Positions 46,162-53,494 of a DNA stretch of 64,000 nt are shown here, piece after piece. Position numbers and translations under genes: made by a program. The stretch's first letter is position 1, and the number at the start of each line of letters is the position of its first letter. The notes beneath the pieces were generated by a model, which worked only from the letters and a program-made list of their open reading frames with translations, made no database searches and had not been told where the DNA came from. The stretch comes from Gimesia algae (GTDB lineage Bacteria; Planctomycetota; Planctomycetia; Planctomycetales; Planctomycetaceae). The stretch spans positions 1 through 64,000 of the forward strand of contig NZ_CP036343.1 of the NCBI RefSeq assembly GCF_007746795.1, written 5' to 3'.

Positions 46162-48966
46162 TTATTCCGTTTTCTTGAGGACGAAGACTAACTCACGCAC
46201 TTCCGCTTCTTTTAACGTCACAGTCTGTGGCTCTGTAGTGAAGCCTTGCTTCTCGATGGAAATGGTGATTTCCTGATCTGGCAGTAATTGGAGGGACCTC
46301 CGCCGCCCGTCTGCTTGTTTGAGAAAATTAACATCTCCCGTCTCGTCGGAGAAGTGAAATGGATCTTTCTCAGGCGGCTTCACATGGTACTTGCTCTTTA
46401 CGTTGAACTGAGACAGTTGGTGACCGTGTTCATCAACGACTTTCAAAAACAAATCGGGAGCCACATAACGCACTGCTTCCAATGTCGAAAAGTCTTCTTC
46501 AAGTGTACCGAGAACGATCTTACCGCCTTTCAGAGGGGCACCAGGTTTCAATCGCCAACGACAAGCAGTCCCTTGACCGAAATGCAAATTAAACTCTGTT
46601 TTCACAATACCGCGAGGTACTTTGAATTCAAACCAGCCGTCATTCCCAGGAGCTGTACTTTTTGTCCAGACTAACAGGTCGTACGCAGTTTTGTCGTTCG
46701 GATACCACCCCGTCAAACGCTGTGGGTAGCTGGCGAGTGGATTGCCCTGACTGTCAAACAGGCGACCACGAATTTTGATTTGCGGGACTGCCCGTATCTC
46801 GATGGGCTCGTTGGTCTCATCCTCGCGAATTGTGATTTCGAAAGGGACAAAGACATCATCTACTTTGAACTGTTCGCGACCGGGCCCCTTATATCCATAA
46901 TAAACACGATCGTCCACACTCACATTATACCTGCCAGACGGAAGCGGCGTCAGTTTGAATCGCCCGTCTGCATCGGTCACCGTACCGGTTCCAGTGTGGT
47001 CCAAAACTGGTAAAGATTCAAGGTAGCCATCATAATTTTTTAGATGTGCTTTGCGGTATAGATTGACTGCTACATTAGGCACCGCCTTCCCTTTTCGATC
47101 CAGCACTTGTCCCGCCATACGCGTGCCTTTCTGCAGTTGCAGCGGTCCTATATCTCCATGCAGCCCGTTATTCAAATAAGCCGTTAGAGGGCTGAAGTGT
47201 TCGGGTAAAACCCATACGACCCCCTCTCCGGGTCTTGCCACCACGACTTCGAAACGACCATTTTCATCCGTCTGGGAATCGAGAAAGGAATGATATCCCG
47301 AGTCTTTTTGAGTAGGCTTGGAAAACACGAGAACCCGAATATTAGCAGCGGGTGTGCCATCTGGCTGCAGGACCACGGCTGAAACTGTTTTTCCAGGGAA
47401 TAGTTGAATGGTCGAAAAGAATGGCAGATTTCCGTTTTTCAGGTTCTTGAGAATCCAGGCATGCGAATTACTTTTACGCCGGAATTCATATTGAGGATGT
47501 TGAATCTCAAAGTTCAGATAGAGCTGGCTCTCCGCGACTTCTTCCGCTGACAGTGTAAAGCGATAGTTCCCCTGTGCGTCGGTTTTGTGCGTTGTGGTTC
47601 GGAGTGTGGTCCGTTGATCTGCCTGGGGGTCAGTATTCAGTTGACGCTTGATTATGACGGTCGCATCAGCAATTGGTTGTCCGGTTTTCTGATCAACGAC
47701 TTTGCCGTTATAAGTAATGGGCTGGGGAAGTTGTTTTGGTATTTCATCCCTTGGCTTCGCATCGAGCGCAGTGGCTGCGGGTGGTTTTTCTGTCTGCGAT
47801 GCTGTTTTCTTTTCTGCGGCTGTCACCTGATCATCAAGCGGCGCAGCACTTAATCGCAGGGCACTCAATCCGCCCACGACAATCAAAGCACTGACAATAA
47901 TAGCAATCGTCGAGATGCGATTCTCACACTGGAGAAGGGGCTGTACCGATTTCACCAGCATATTGATCCGCTGCAGGAGTTGGGAATGTTGGTCACGGAT
48001 GCCCAGAGTTCCCGCCAGTTTCGGTTGACTTTCGGCACGTGCCAGCGATACGAGAAACGACGCATAGTCTTCCGTCGAATCACCTTGTTGAGCCGCAAAC
48101 GCGTCAGCGAGAAAATCCTGGCTGAGTGTCAACTGCCGTCGCAGCCACCAATAGACGGGTTGGTAGAAACAAACGAACTTCACCAGATTCGCCAGCAGCA
48201 GCGTGCTAAAATCACGTCGTAACACGTGAGACCATTCATGTGCCAGGCACCAGCGCAATTGTGCTGCGCTTTCCTCAGCCGCGAGTGCGGCGGGAATCAC
48301 AATGGTTGGTCGCGATAATCCCCACATGAAGGGACTCCGCACTTGTTGACTGACTAGCAGGCGTGCGTTTTGAGTATGAGAACCAGCGATCGACGTCAAC
48401 AATTCGCAAAGTTCAGCAGAAGCCGGTTGTGCCGATCTGGCGATACGACTTCGCCGGACGAATCCCAGGGCGGCTCGAACAAACAGAAAACCTACGATTG
48501 CCAGATAGGCCATCTGCAACGCGCGAAAAATGATTGTCGTTAAAACGCCGCCGGTAGTGGACTGCGGTGCGACTTGCTCTGCCGGTGTTAGAGTTTCTCG
48601 TGGAACAGTGTCTGCGTTCTGCTTCGTCATCGGATTGAAGGGAAGCGGTGGTTCGTGCATCGCAACTTCGGTATGCTGTGGCGGCATCAGGACAATCTCC
48701 GCTGATTCGGGAGATCGGTTTTGATCAGACAATGGATCTATATTACTGCCAGTCTCTTGCCACAAGTTCAACGAATATTTGGGAATGATATTTCCCTGCT
48801 GCAGCAGCGGCACCAGCAGGCAGGCTATGAAAGTCCAGTGAATGATGCGAATACGATAGACGGGTTCGCGACAGAACCAGACGGCCAAACCGCCCAGGAA
48901 AAGTATGATCGCGCCGAAAACAGTCGCATCCAGAAGCCACGAGCCAACTGCGTTGAGCCACCACAT
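46162..48966 (-). CDS. BlaR1-type M56 peptidase with carboxypeptidase-regulatory-like repeats (second pair)
   Basis: The 934-residue product has two N-terminal membrane helices (MWWLNAVGSWLLDATVFG onward, then about 38-55), a third near 152-170, and a zinc protease segment HEWSHVLRRDF (about 243). It has a further helix near 355-375, then outside domains with carboxypeptidase-regulatory-like repeats (GKVVDQKTGQPIADATVIIK, GQVLDRKGKAVPNVAVNLY). It differs considerably from the 1,070-residue neighbour but has the same plan. It begins one base after its BlaI-type partner. The substrate or signal is unknown, and a bla/mec role should not be assumed without a penicillin-binding domain. Confidence 0.87.
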   Translation of the reverse strand: MWWLNAVGSWLLDATVFGAIILFLGGLAVWFCREPVYRIRIIHWTFIACLLVPLLQQGNIIPKYSLNLWQETGSNIDPLSDQNRSPESAEIVLMPPQHTEVAMHEPPLPFNPMTKQNADTVPRETLTPAEQVAPQSTTGGVLTTIIFRALQMAYLAIVGFLFVRAALGFVRRSRIARSAQPASAELCELLTSIAGSHTQNARLLVSQQVRSPFMWGLSRPTIVIPAALAAEESAAQLRWCLAHEWSHVLRRDFSTLLLANLVKFVCFYQPVYWWLRRQLTLSQDFLADAFAAQQGDSTEDYASFLVSLARAESQPKLAGTLGIRDQHSQLLQRINMLVKSVQPLLQCENRISTIAIIVSALIVVGGLSALRLSAAPLDDQVTAAEKKTASQTEKPPAATALDAKPRDEIPKQLPQPITYNGKVVDQKTGQPIADATVIIKRQLNTDPQADQRTTLRTTTHKTDAQGNYRFTLSAEEVAESQLYLNFEIQHPQYEFRRKSNSHAWILKNLKNGNLPFFSTIQLFPGKTVSAVVLQPDGTPAANIRVLVFSKPTQKDSGYHSFLDSQTDENGRFEVVVARPGEGVVWVLPEHFSPLTAYLNNGLHGDIGPLQLQKGTRMAGQVLDRKGKAVPNVAVNLYRKAHLKNYDGYLESLPVLDHTGTGTVTDADGRFKLTPLPSGRYNVSVDDRVYYGYKGPGREQFKVDDVFVPFEITIREDETNEPIEIRAVPQIKIRGRLFDSQGNPLASYPQRLTGWYPNDKTAYDLLVWTKSTAPGNDGWFEFKVPRGIVKTEFNLHFGQGTACRWRLKPGAPLKGGKIVLGTLEEDFSTLEAVRYVAPDLFLKVVDEHGHQLSQFNVKSKYHVKPPEKDPFHFSDETGDVNFLKQADGRRRSLQLLPDQEITISIEKQGFTTEPQTVTLKEAEVRELVFVLKKTE

Positions 48967-48967
48967 A

Positions 48968-49354
48968 TCACTTTCTCCCCTTGCGAGTACGTGCCTTTTT
49001 TTGACGTGCTTCCGTAATCAGCGACTCAAGCTCGACTAGGTCTTTGTCGCTGAGTTTCTCTGAATTCAGCATGTTTAAGACGAGTTCGTTCAACGCACCA
49101 TCATAAACTTTATGCAGAAATCGTGACGAAACGTCTTCTCGTGTGCGCAGCGGTCGATAAAGAAAAGACCGCCCTTCACGACGATGTGCGACGAGGCCTT
49201 TGTCATCCATGATACGCAACTGCGTTTGAATCGTATTGAAATGCAATCCTGATTCCGGCTCAAGACGCGCATGCACATCGCGCACCGAACCTTCTTCAAT
49301 GCGCCAAAGCACTTTCAGAATTTCCATTTCGCGTTCTGTGGGGGCAGAGTCCAT
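48968..49354 (-). CDS. BlaI/MecI-family repressor (second pair)
   Basis: The 128-residue winged-helix protein has [18 protein letters not shown], the recognition-helix region [19 protein letters not shown] (about residues 33-51), the wing GRSFLYRPL and a basic tail ([12 protein letters not shown]). It matches BlaI/CopY-type repressors in length. The M56 gene begins one base beyond its stop, so the two are one operon. A palindrome-like site (TACCTAAT and ATTAGTTA, 49423-49440) lies 69-86 bases upstream. Confidence 0.9.
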   Translation of the reverse strand: MDSAPTEREMEILKVLWRIEEGSVRDVHARLEPESGLHFNTIQTQLRIMDDKGLVAHRREGRSFLYRPLRTREDVSSRFLHKVYDGALNELVLNMLNSEKLSDKDLVELESLITEARQKKARTRKGRK

Positions 49355-49422
49355 TGATTATCTCTTCTATCAGTCAACTGTCTGGTAATGTCGGTCGGGT
49401 CAAAATTGCAATGAAAAGGGAA

Positions 49423-49440
49423 TACCTAATAAATTAGTTA
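49423..49440 (-). promoter_or_regulatory. Candidate operator of the second BlaI-M56 pair
   Basis: Arms TACCTAAT (49423-49430) and ATTAGTTA (49433-49440) are complementary with one mismatch and a 2-bp gap. The TACCTA half-site is shared with the operators of the first pair. Its place between the divergent genes 48968-49354 and 49675-50865 could let it control both. The different inner spacing lowers confidence. Confidence 0.5.
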
Positions 49441-49674
49441 TATAGAATCCATGGCGGACTGTCAATCATATACCTAAAGAATTCGGTGAACTGATTTCGT
49501 ATTCAGTGAAACCGGTGATGGATTCCAACGGGCTGAAATCGGAAAAGTATGGAACCAGTCCATTTTATGACGAATGTTTTGGGAGAAGGAGAAGTAAATA
49601 GAATGCCTGACGCTGGTCGGTACGCAGTATTAGTGCAACGATCAATCGAAAGACCAACGCATTGGAGAACAGAG

Positions 49675-50865
49675 ATGGTGGCTCCTGCTTTACTGGCTAA
49701 CTCTTTGCGAAAAAGGTGGTTAACGGTCATAGCGGGCATACTGAGTTTCGCCGCTTCCATCACAATGTTGTCCTGCCGAGACGCATTTGCAGAACCTCTC
49801 GATGTGAAAACGATTATTCGAGAATGGCAGGCAGCAGCGAATTCGGTGCGATCACTTCACATTCAAATGAAAGGCGTCGATGCGCAGCGCGCCGTCGAAC
49901 TGGATGGTGGAGTTTCGGTGGCGGGCGACCAGCAAATGATCGAGATGCCGCGCGAGATTGAGTACTGGTTGTATGCCGAGGACAACCGGGAACGATATCA
50001 TAAAATTTATATTGGCCCTTCTTCCGACGGTTTGATCCCCTTGGAATTCACGGTCGTGAATACAAAACGGGAACAGCGGGAACTCAATCCTGGCGGGGTC
50101 GGGTTGAATCCGTATGACGAACTCAAAATCAACTCGCCGGCGGGTGTGCAGGATTATGAGATCAATGCACTGCGAATACTTCTCAACCGAACCGATTCCG
50201 GTCAACCATACTTTTCACAAAATAAATTCGTTCTTCTGAAAGAAACAGCAGAGGTCATCAATGGCATCAGACTTCGGGCGCTCGAATGTCCTGGGGAACG
50301 CGGGATACGAATCTGGTTCCAGGCAGCCGCCCCGTTTTACATTTCACGAATCGAACTCGGGCTGAGCGACCGCAAACGCTTTGGACATGCTGAGTACCGT
50401 TATGAATATCAAGATCCCCGTCATCACCAGGACGTTCCTGAATTTCCAATACTGAAGGCGGTTGAGATCAACGGCTATGATCCTGTAGGTAATCTTCGGC
50501 AACATTTACGGTCTACTGTTACCGAGTGGAATTTGAATCCGGTGATCGACGATAGGCAGTTTCAACTCGAACCTGGCACGGGCGCCATCATTACTGATTA
50601 CACCACCACTCCAGAAACAAGCTTTATCCGTCTGGCCGACGGCACGAACCGCCAGCTGGAACGTCACGAATTAAGACGTGATGCATTTCTGAAGCTTTCT
50701 GCTGAAGTGCAGCGAAGTCCGATGAAACCAGAAGTGCCCGTGGTCAAAGAAATAATCCCGACAGCAGTGAAACCATCTTACTGGAAGCACATCGTCGGGA
50801 TCATTTTAATGATGAGTCTGTCGCTGTGCATGTTTCTCTTCTGGCGTCGCCGCGCCAATCGATGA
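49675..50865 (+). CDS. Exported or membrane-anchored protein of unknown function (LolA-like features)
   Basis: I start at ATG 49675 (396 residues) because GGAG (49664-49667) precedes it at a good distance. The open frame to 49549 adds 42 residues with no such site. An N-terminal hydrophobic segment (about 17-34: VIAGILSFAASITML) ends near AFAEPL, a probable signal peptide. The long beta-rich middle (IIREWQAAANSVRSLHIQMKG onward) resembles lipoprotein-sorting/LolA-like folds. A C-terminal transmembrane helix (about 369-390) is followed by RRRANR, which would anchor the protein. It is divergent from the second BlaI-M56 pair and may be controlled with it. Family not recognised with certainty. 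Confidence 0.7.
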   Translation: MVAPALLANSLRKRWLTVIAGILSFAASITMLSCRDAFAEPLDVKTIIREWQAAANSVRSLHIQMKGVDAQRAVELDGGVSVAGDQQMIEMPREIEYWLYAEDNRERYHKIYIGPSSDGLIPLEFTVVNTKREQRELNPGGVGLNPYDELKINSPAGVQDYEINALRILLNRTDSGQPYFSQNKFVLLKETAEVINGIRLRALECPGERGIRIWFQAAAPFYISRIELGLSDRKRFGHAEYRYEYQDPRHHQDVPEFPILKAVEINGYDPVGNLRQHLRSTVTEWNLNPVIDDRQFQLEPGTGAIITDYTTTPETSFIRLADGTNRQLERHELRRDAFLKLSAEVQRSPMKPEVPVVKEIIPTAVKPSYWKHIVGIILMMSLSLCMFLFWRRRANR

Positions 50866-50874
50866 CCACATTAG

Positions 50875-50922
50875 ACTGTGTCCTGTTTTACTGTAATGTC
50901 TCCAAGGCACTTTGGGCCGAGT
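50875..50922. repeat. Dispersed short motif (second occurrence)
   Basis: ACTGTGTCCTGTTTTACTG up to GGGCCGAGT matches 23383-23430 at roughly three quarters of positions without gaps, by hand alignment. It lies between two convergent genes. The nature of the motif is unknown. Confidence 0.5.
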
Positions 50923-50962
50923 CGATTAGATTGAGAAACGCGATGCTTAAAAGTGATGTACT

Positions 50963-51757
50963 CTAAAGGCGATCAAGAACCTGCTCGAATGAAGGCACGG
51001 AGGCTGGCAGCTCACTCACATCGTGATAGCCGCAGTACTCGAATGCGTCGCCATGCCGGGCGATGCATGTTTTTAACCGCGCCAGTGAATCGAGTCGTTG
51101 TGTATTATCGGTGGCGCGGAACGCGGCCAGTTCCCCGATGGGATGCTGCGGATCAGCCAGTTCTCCGCGTAGATAATACGCGTCGCCCACATGCAGGAAC
51201 CAGTCTCCCTCTGTCTGAACCGCCACCCCACAGTGGCCGCTGGTATGGCCGGGCAGGGGAATCAGCCGCACGTCAATATTCACCGCCGTATCGACGCAGC
51301 GGGATGGCATCCCGAACCAGTCAGCGTCGTTGATGTCGTAGGTCACCCATTGAGGGTGATGGGAAAATTGAGCATGCCGATAACGGGGATCGTCGGTTTC
51401 CAGTTGCTGTCTCTCTTCCGCAGACAGATGCACGCGGGCCTCAGGAAAATCGGCCAGGCCTCCCACATGATCGGGATCGCCGTGCGTGAGTATGATGTCG
51501 GTCACATCGTCTGCGGAATATCCCAGCTGCTGAACCTGCGCGAGAGCCGTCACCGACTCGATGAATTGAAAGCCGGCCGCCTGCATCGCCTCGATGCCGA
51601 CCCGCTCCTCGGGGGCCTTAATATCCTGTACGCCGATCCCGGTGTCGACCAGCATCACCCCCGATTCACTGCGAATAATCAGACAGTGACAACAGGCCGG
51701 CGGAAACGGGTGCGCGTGTAACCAGCCAAAATTCGCATGCAGCAGTTCTGTTTTCAT
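50963..51757 (-). CDS. Metallo-beta-lactamase-fold hydrolase
   Basis: The 264-residue protein has the metal-binding motif THGDPDHVGG (residues 91-100; the usual HxHxDH with Asp for the second His), a downstream LPGHTSGHCGV (His of the third site) and a C-terminal CGYHD. This layout is typical of the AHL-lactonase/MBL hydrolase group, which acts on small esters, lactones or thioesters. It starts within the stop of the DNA methyltransferase gene (ATGA overlap), so the two are translated together, an unusual pairing. Substrate unknown. No signal peptide. Confidence 0.88.
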   Translation of the reverse strand: MKTELLHANFGWLHAHPFPPACCHCLIIRSESGVMLVDTGIGVQDIKAPEERVGIEAMQAAGFQFIESVTALAQVQQLGYSADDVTDIILTHGDPDHVGGLADFPEARVHLSAEERQQLETDDPRYRHAQFSHHPQWVTYDINDADWFGMPSRCVDTAVNIDVRLIPLPGHTSGHCGVAVQTEGDWFLHVGDAYYLRGELADPQHPIGELAAFRATDNTQRLDSLARLKTCIARHGDAFEYCGYHDVSELPASVPSFEQVLDRL

Positions 51758-53406
51758 GATGCTCCCTCTCTACTCTCTTTGATGCGATAACCGCCGGCGT
51801 CTGTTTCTTCAATACCCAGGAAGTTCGCATACGCGTCGTCGTCAAATCCGTCATGCGTTTCAAAATACCGGGTGTGAATTGGTAGCGCGCCGATGTCGGC
51901 ACGGAGCACTTTATGCGTCTCAAAGATCGATTGAAACAGCCAGTTCATCACCCGACTGTTCAAGAGCTGACAAAGCTGTTGGCCTGTGATGGGAAGATCC
52001 GGCTTCGGCACCAGCATATTCACGCTGTTCAGAAAATAAGACTGCGTCGTGTCATGATGAAACACCAGACGCGACGAAATAAAGCGATAGATCAGTTTTT
52101 CTGGCGCGTCATACAGTTCTTGCGGAGCCACCTGGTGATAAAGTGAGAAATCAGCGGGAATGAACAGGGAGGGTTCCCGCAGTATCCCCGGTTTCAGATC
52201 GGCGCCTTTATAGACAGGCAGATAACCGGGTTGAGGTAAGGAGACGCAATATTTTTTATTATTGCCGGTGACGATGCCCAGCCCAAACCGCGCGTGGTCG
52301 GCCAGTTTCAGATGGTCCTGTGCATATAGATGCGCGATCACCGCTGCCGCGTCCGGCGAACAGGAGAAATTCAGAATCGATTTCGGATTTTGTTGAAATG
52401 AGGAGGGAGTTCGCTCCGTCGTATCCGCCAACCCTTCGCAGATGATGGGTACATGGGGGTTTGTCTGGTTCTGCAGCACAATCCCTTTGGCCTTCGTGAT
52501 CAGGCTGGGAAACGGTTTGCCAAAGTCCATGAGTGCTTTGATGTCCCGAGAGAGCGCCCGACGACGTGCCGTGGCAAACGTGGCGACGTTAAAGAACGCG
52601 TCCGGCAGTAGCAAGCCCAGATAACCGGTTCGCTGTAATCGCGTTAGCGACGCAAAGAAAAACAGCGAACAGGTATCACTGCTGTTCCCCGCAGAAAACT
52701 GGGTGGCATAAGCCTGCTTCTGGGCTTTGCTGAGCTTCTTCCCCCAGGGCGGGTTCGTGAAAATCACATCAAACCCACACGACTTCGCCTGCAGACTCGT
52801 CTCCAGAAAATCGGCGCATTGAATATGTGGTGAATCATAGCCTGTTCGTGCCAATAGACGGCGCCTGGTAATCGCAACCGCCACCGGATCGATGTCAAAG
52901 CCGAAAATATTCTCGGGAGAAAAACCCTGGTCGACCGCCGCCAGAATAAAATTCCCCGAGCCACAACACGGGTCACAGAAACGCAATCCCGCGCGTTCCG
53001 CTGGCAGGTACGTAAAGAAACGCTCTGTAATCCACTCTGGCGTGTAATAGATGCCTTCCTGATTGCGATACGCGTCCGACAGGGAATCCTGATACTGACC
53101 GCCGATCAGCGCACAGTCAAATCCCTCTTTTGTTAACAGTCGGCGAATCCTGCTGGAGAGGGCACCGTGATCGTGGCTGTCTTTTTGTGACTTATTCGCG
53201 CGTGTTACCAGCTTCTCCTGTCCGGCAACGTGCTTCCGGAACTCATCGAACGAATCACGCGTGATACTGCCTCGCTCAGTGGAAATCAGATAACCGGCCT
53301 TAATCCAGTTTCGCACCGAGGCCGTCGAAACACCCAGAGCATCAGCGGCCTCCGCAATCGTCAGGGAAAGTACAGCAAGATCATCCAGCGGCACATTGAG
53401 CCTCAT
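51754..53406 (-). CDS. HTH-fused N6-adenine DNA methyltransferase (TaqI/Eco57I-like)
   Basis: The 550-residue protein begins with a MerR/excisionase-type HTH (about residues 13-50: LTIAEAADALGVSTASVRNW). An N6-adenine methyltransferase follows, with SAM motif I FCDPCCGSGNF (143-153) and catalytic motif IV TNPPWGK (217-223). A TaqI/Eco57I-like specificity region covers about 385-520 (PVYKGADLKPG, LLNSRVMNWLFQ, ADIGALPIH). No nuclease domain is seen, and no restriction enzyme adjoins it. The next gene is an MBL-fold hydrolase overlapping by four bases. The HTH could assist DNA targeting or self-regulate the gene through the palindrome upstream. This is inference. Confidence 0.87.
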   Translation of the reverse strand: MRLNVPLDDLAVLSLTIAEAADALGVSTASVRNWIKAGYLISTERGSITRDSFDEFRKHVAGQEKLVTRANKSQKDSHDHGALSSRIRRLLTKEGFDCALIGGQYQDSLSDAYRNQEGIYYTPEWITERFFTYLPAERAGLRFCDPCCGSGNFILAAVDQGFSPENIFGFDIDPVAVAITRRRLLARTGYDSPHIQCADFLETSLQAKSCGFDVIFTNPPWGKKLSKAQKQAYATQFSAGNSSDTCSLFFFASLTRLQRTGYLGLLLPDAFFNVATFATARRRALSRDIKALMDFGKPFPSLITKAKGIVLQNQTNPHVPIICEGLADTTERTPSSFQQNPKSILNFSCSPDAAAVIAHLYAQDHLKLADHARFGLGIVTGNNKKYCVSLPQPGYLPVYKGADLKPGILREPSLFIPADFSLYHQVAPQELYDAPEKLIYRFISSRLVFHHDTTQSYFLNSVNMLVPKPDLPITGQQLCQLLNSRVMNWLFQSIFETHKVLRADIGALPIHTRYFETHDGFDDDAYANFLGIEETDAGGYRIKESREGAS

Positions 53407-53415
53407 TCTACAAGA

Positions 53416-53430
53416 GAGCCATCATGGCTC
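53416..53430. promoter_or_regulatory. Palindrome next to the DNA methyltransferase start
   Basis: GAGCCAT (53416-53422) and ATGGCTC (53424-53430) are perfect 7-bp arms around one base, ten bases upstream of the methyltransferase ATG. It could be the operator for that protein's own HTH or a hairpin hiding the ribosome site. No clear Shine-Dalgarno sequence is visible otherwise. Confidence 0.5.
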
Positions 53431-53494
53431 GTTCAGTGAATCAGCATCGATTTTAGCGAAAGCTGGAAGATATGAAAATATGGATTGGGCTTGT

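Noticed and set aside
42336-49354. Beta-lactam resistance locus
   Set aside because: The BlaI and M56 partners are real, but there is no beta-lactamase or penicillin-binding sensor domain, so resistance is not supported.
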